Below are positions 6,174 to 6,759 of a DNA stretch of 6,759 nt, in pieces; position 1 is the first letter of the stretch, and every line of letters starts with the position of its first letter. Made by a program: the position numbers and the translations under genes. This stretch comes from Bacteroidales bacterium (GTDB lineage: Bacteria; Bacteroidota; Bacteroidia; Bacteroidales; GCA-2748055): assembly GCA_023135025.1 (NCBI GenBank), contig JAGLTY010000121.1, forward strand, positions 1 to 6,759. The letters are read 5' to 3'. The notes beneath the pieces are model-generated. The model was given only the letters and a program-made list of their open reading frames with translations, had not been told where the DNA came from and ran no database searches.

Positions 6174-6759
6174 TCAATAATTTCTTGGACCAAATATAAG
6201 GCTGCCGATACGGACCAGGTTGCTCCCCTCCTCTATGGCCAACTGGAAGTCGCCCGACATTCCGCATGAGAGTTGATCAAACGACTCCAGGTTTTCAAAC
6301 TGTGAACTCTTCAGCCTATCAAATATACGTTTTAGCTGGCGAAACTCCTCCCTGATCTGTTTTGAATTTTCGGTATAGGTGGCCATGCCCATCAAACCCC
6401 TGATCCGGACATGATTCATCTCCCGGAATGCATTGGAGCTGACCAACTGAATCAAATCCTCCTCGGTCAGTCCGAATTTGGTCTCCTCCAGTGCGATACG
6501 AATCTGCAAAAGGCAGTCGATCACCCGTTCACTCTTTTCCGCCTCTCTGTCAATTACCCCCAGCAGCTTCAGGCAGTCCACCCCATGCAGCATATGTACA
6601 AAAGGTGCCAGGTATTTGACCTTATTGGATTGCAGGTGACCGATCATGTGCCACCGGATATCGGCAGGAAGCCGCTCCTGTTTAGCGGCCAGGTCCTGTA
6701 CCTTATTTTCGCCAAAATCGCGATGCCCGGCCTGGTATGCTTCCATAATCACCTCATCC
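6174..6759 (-). CDS. yggS: YggS/PLPBP family pyridoxal-phosphate homeostasis protein, 5' end missing
   Basis: The frame is open from the right edge. About 194 residues are visible out of about 220-230 usual for the family. The missing N-terminal 30 or so should include the PLP-binding lysine (V-S-K-T region). Visible family motifs in order are AGHRDFGENKVQ near the cut end, RWHMIGHLQSNKVKYL (the PROSITE-type W-H-x-I-G-x-L-Q signature), EETKFGL, RGLMGMATY, and the C-terminal phosphate-binding block LSCGMSGDF...VRIGSLIFGPRNY. LSCGMS has Cys where the E. coli protein has Met, which is not expected to matter. The family binds PLP on an alanine-racemase-like barrel without known catalysis and buffers cellular vitamin B6 and amino-acid pools. 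The in-frame GTG at 6752 is not the start, because coding similarity continues past it to the edge. The stop is 11 bases before the DHOD-like ATG. Confidence 0.95.
   Translation of the reverse strand, partial: DEVIMEAYQAGHRDFGENKVQDLAAKQERLPADIRWHMIGHLQSNKVKYLAPFVHMLHGVDCLKLLGVIDREAEKSERVIDCLLQIRIALEETKFGLTEEDLIQLVSSNAFREMNHVRIRGLMGMATYTENSKQIREEFRQLKRIFDRLKSSQFENLESFDQLSCGMSGDFQLAIEEGSNLVRIGSLIFGPRNY

Noticed and set aside
6163..6267. Longer N-terminus for the DHOD-like gene
   Set aside because: The extension overlaps the conserved C-terminal coding region of yggS in another frame and has no similarity to the start of the DHOD barrel.
6750..6752. GTG as a start codon for yggS
   Set aside because: The frame remains open to the window edge and the conserved N-terminal portion, including the PLP lysine, is still missing, so the gene is truncated by the window.
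1..6759. CRISPR, phage defence, toxin-antitoxin or mobile element signatures
   Set aside because: No direct-repeat array, transposase, integrase, nuclease or toxin-like small gene pair was seen on either strand.

Overview
The window looks like chromosomal DNA from a member of the Bacteroidota, probably an environmental Bacteroidales/Cytophagales-like organism. The strongest clue is a large secreted protein ending in a type B sorting domain of the type IX secretion system (T9SS), which is confined essentially to this phylum. A DUF6702 protein, a signal peptide cleaved just before Gln, and the general absence of Shine-Dalgarno sequences all fit. I saw no tRNA, rRNA, CRISPR, insertion sequence or phage gene. 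Base composition looks even throughout, so nothing suggests recent transfer.

Layout. Bases 1-272 (minus strand) hold the N-terminal part of a HupE/UreJ-type membrane protein that runs off the left edge. A 40-base AT-rich gap separates it from a divergent plus-strand cluster of four tightly packed genes (313-5156): a DUF6702 periplasmic protein, an 872-residue T9SS type B surface or secreted protein with PKD/cadherin-like and fibronectin type III-like modules, a secreted TPR-repeat protein, and a small cytoplasmic all-helical HEAT-like protein. The gaps are 4, 7 and 0 bases, so they very likely form one transcript. From the right edge, two minus-strand genes converge on this cluster: a 5'-truncated yggS (pyridoxal-phosphate homeostasis protein) and, 11 bases downstream, a dihydroorotate dehydrogenase-like flavoprotein that lacks the catalytic cysteine motif of true DHODs. 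The 28-base convergent gap carries a small degenerate heptamer repeat and an inverted repeat.

How the genes may work together. HupE/UreJ plus DUF6702 is plausibly an envelope metal-handling pair, since DUF6702 is predicted to mature with an N-terminal histidine. The adhesin-like protein and the TPR protein are both exported and are probably co-expressed. The HEAT-like protein is the only cytoplasmic member, and its role is unknown. yggS and the DHOD-like gene are a separate metabolic pair linked to PLP and FMN. Nothing here is clearly a new defence or mobile system. The most distinctive points are the non-canonical DHOD-like active site, the unassigned four-gene cluster, an unusually good Shine-Dalgarno in front of the T9SS gene, and the heptamer repeat.
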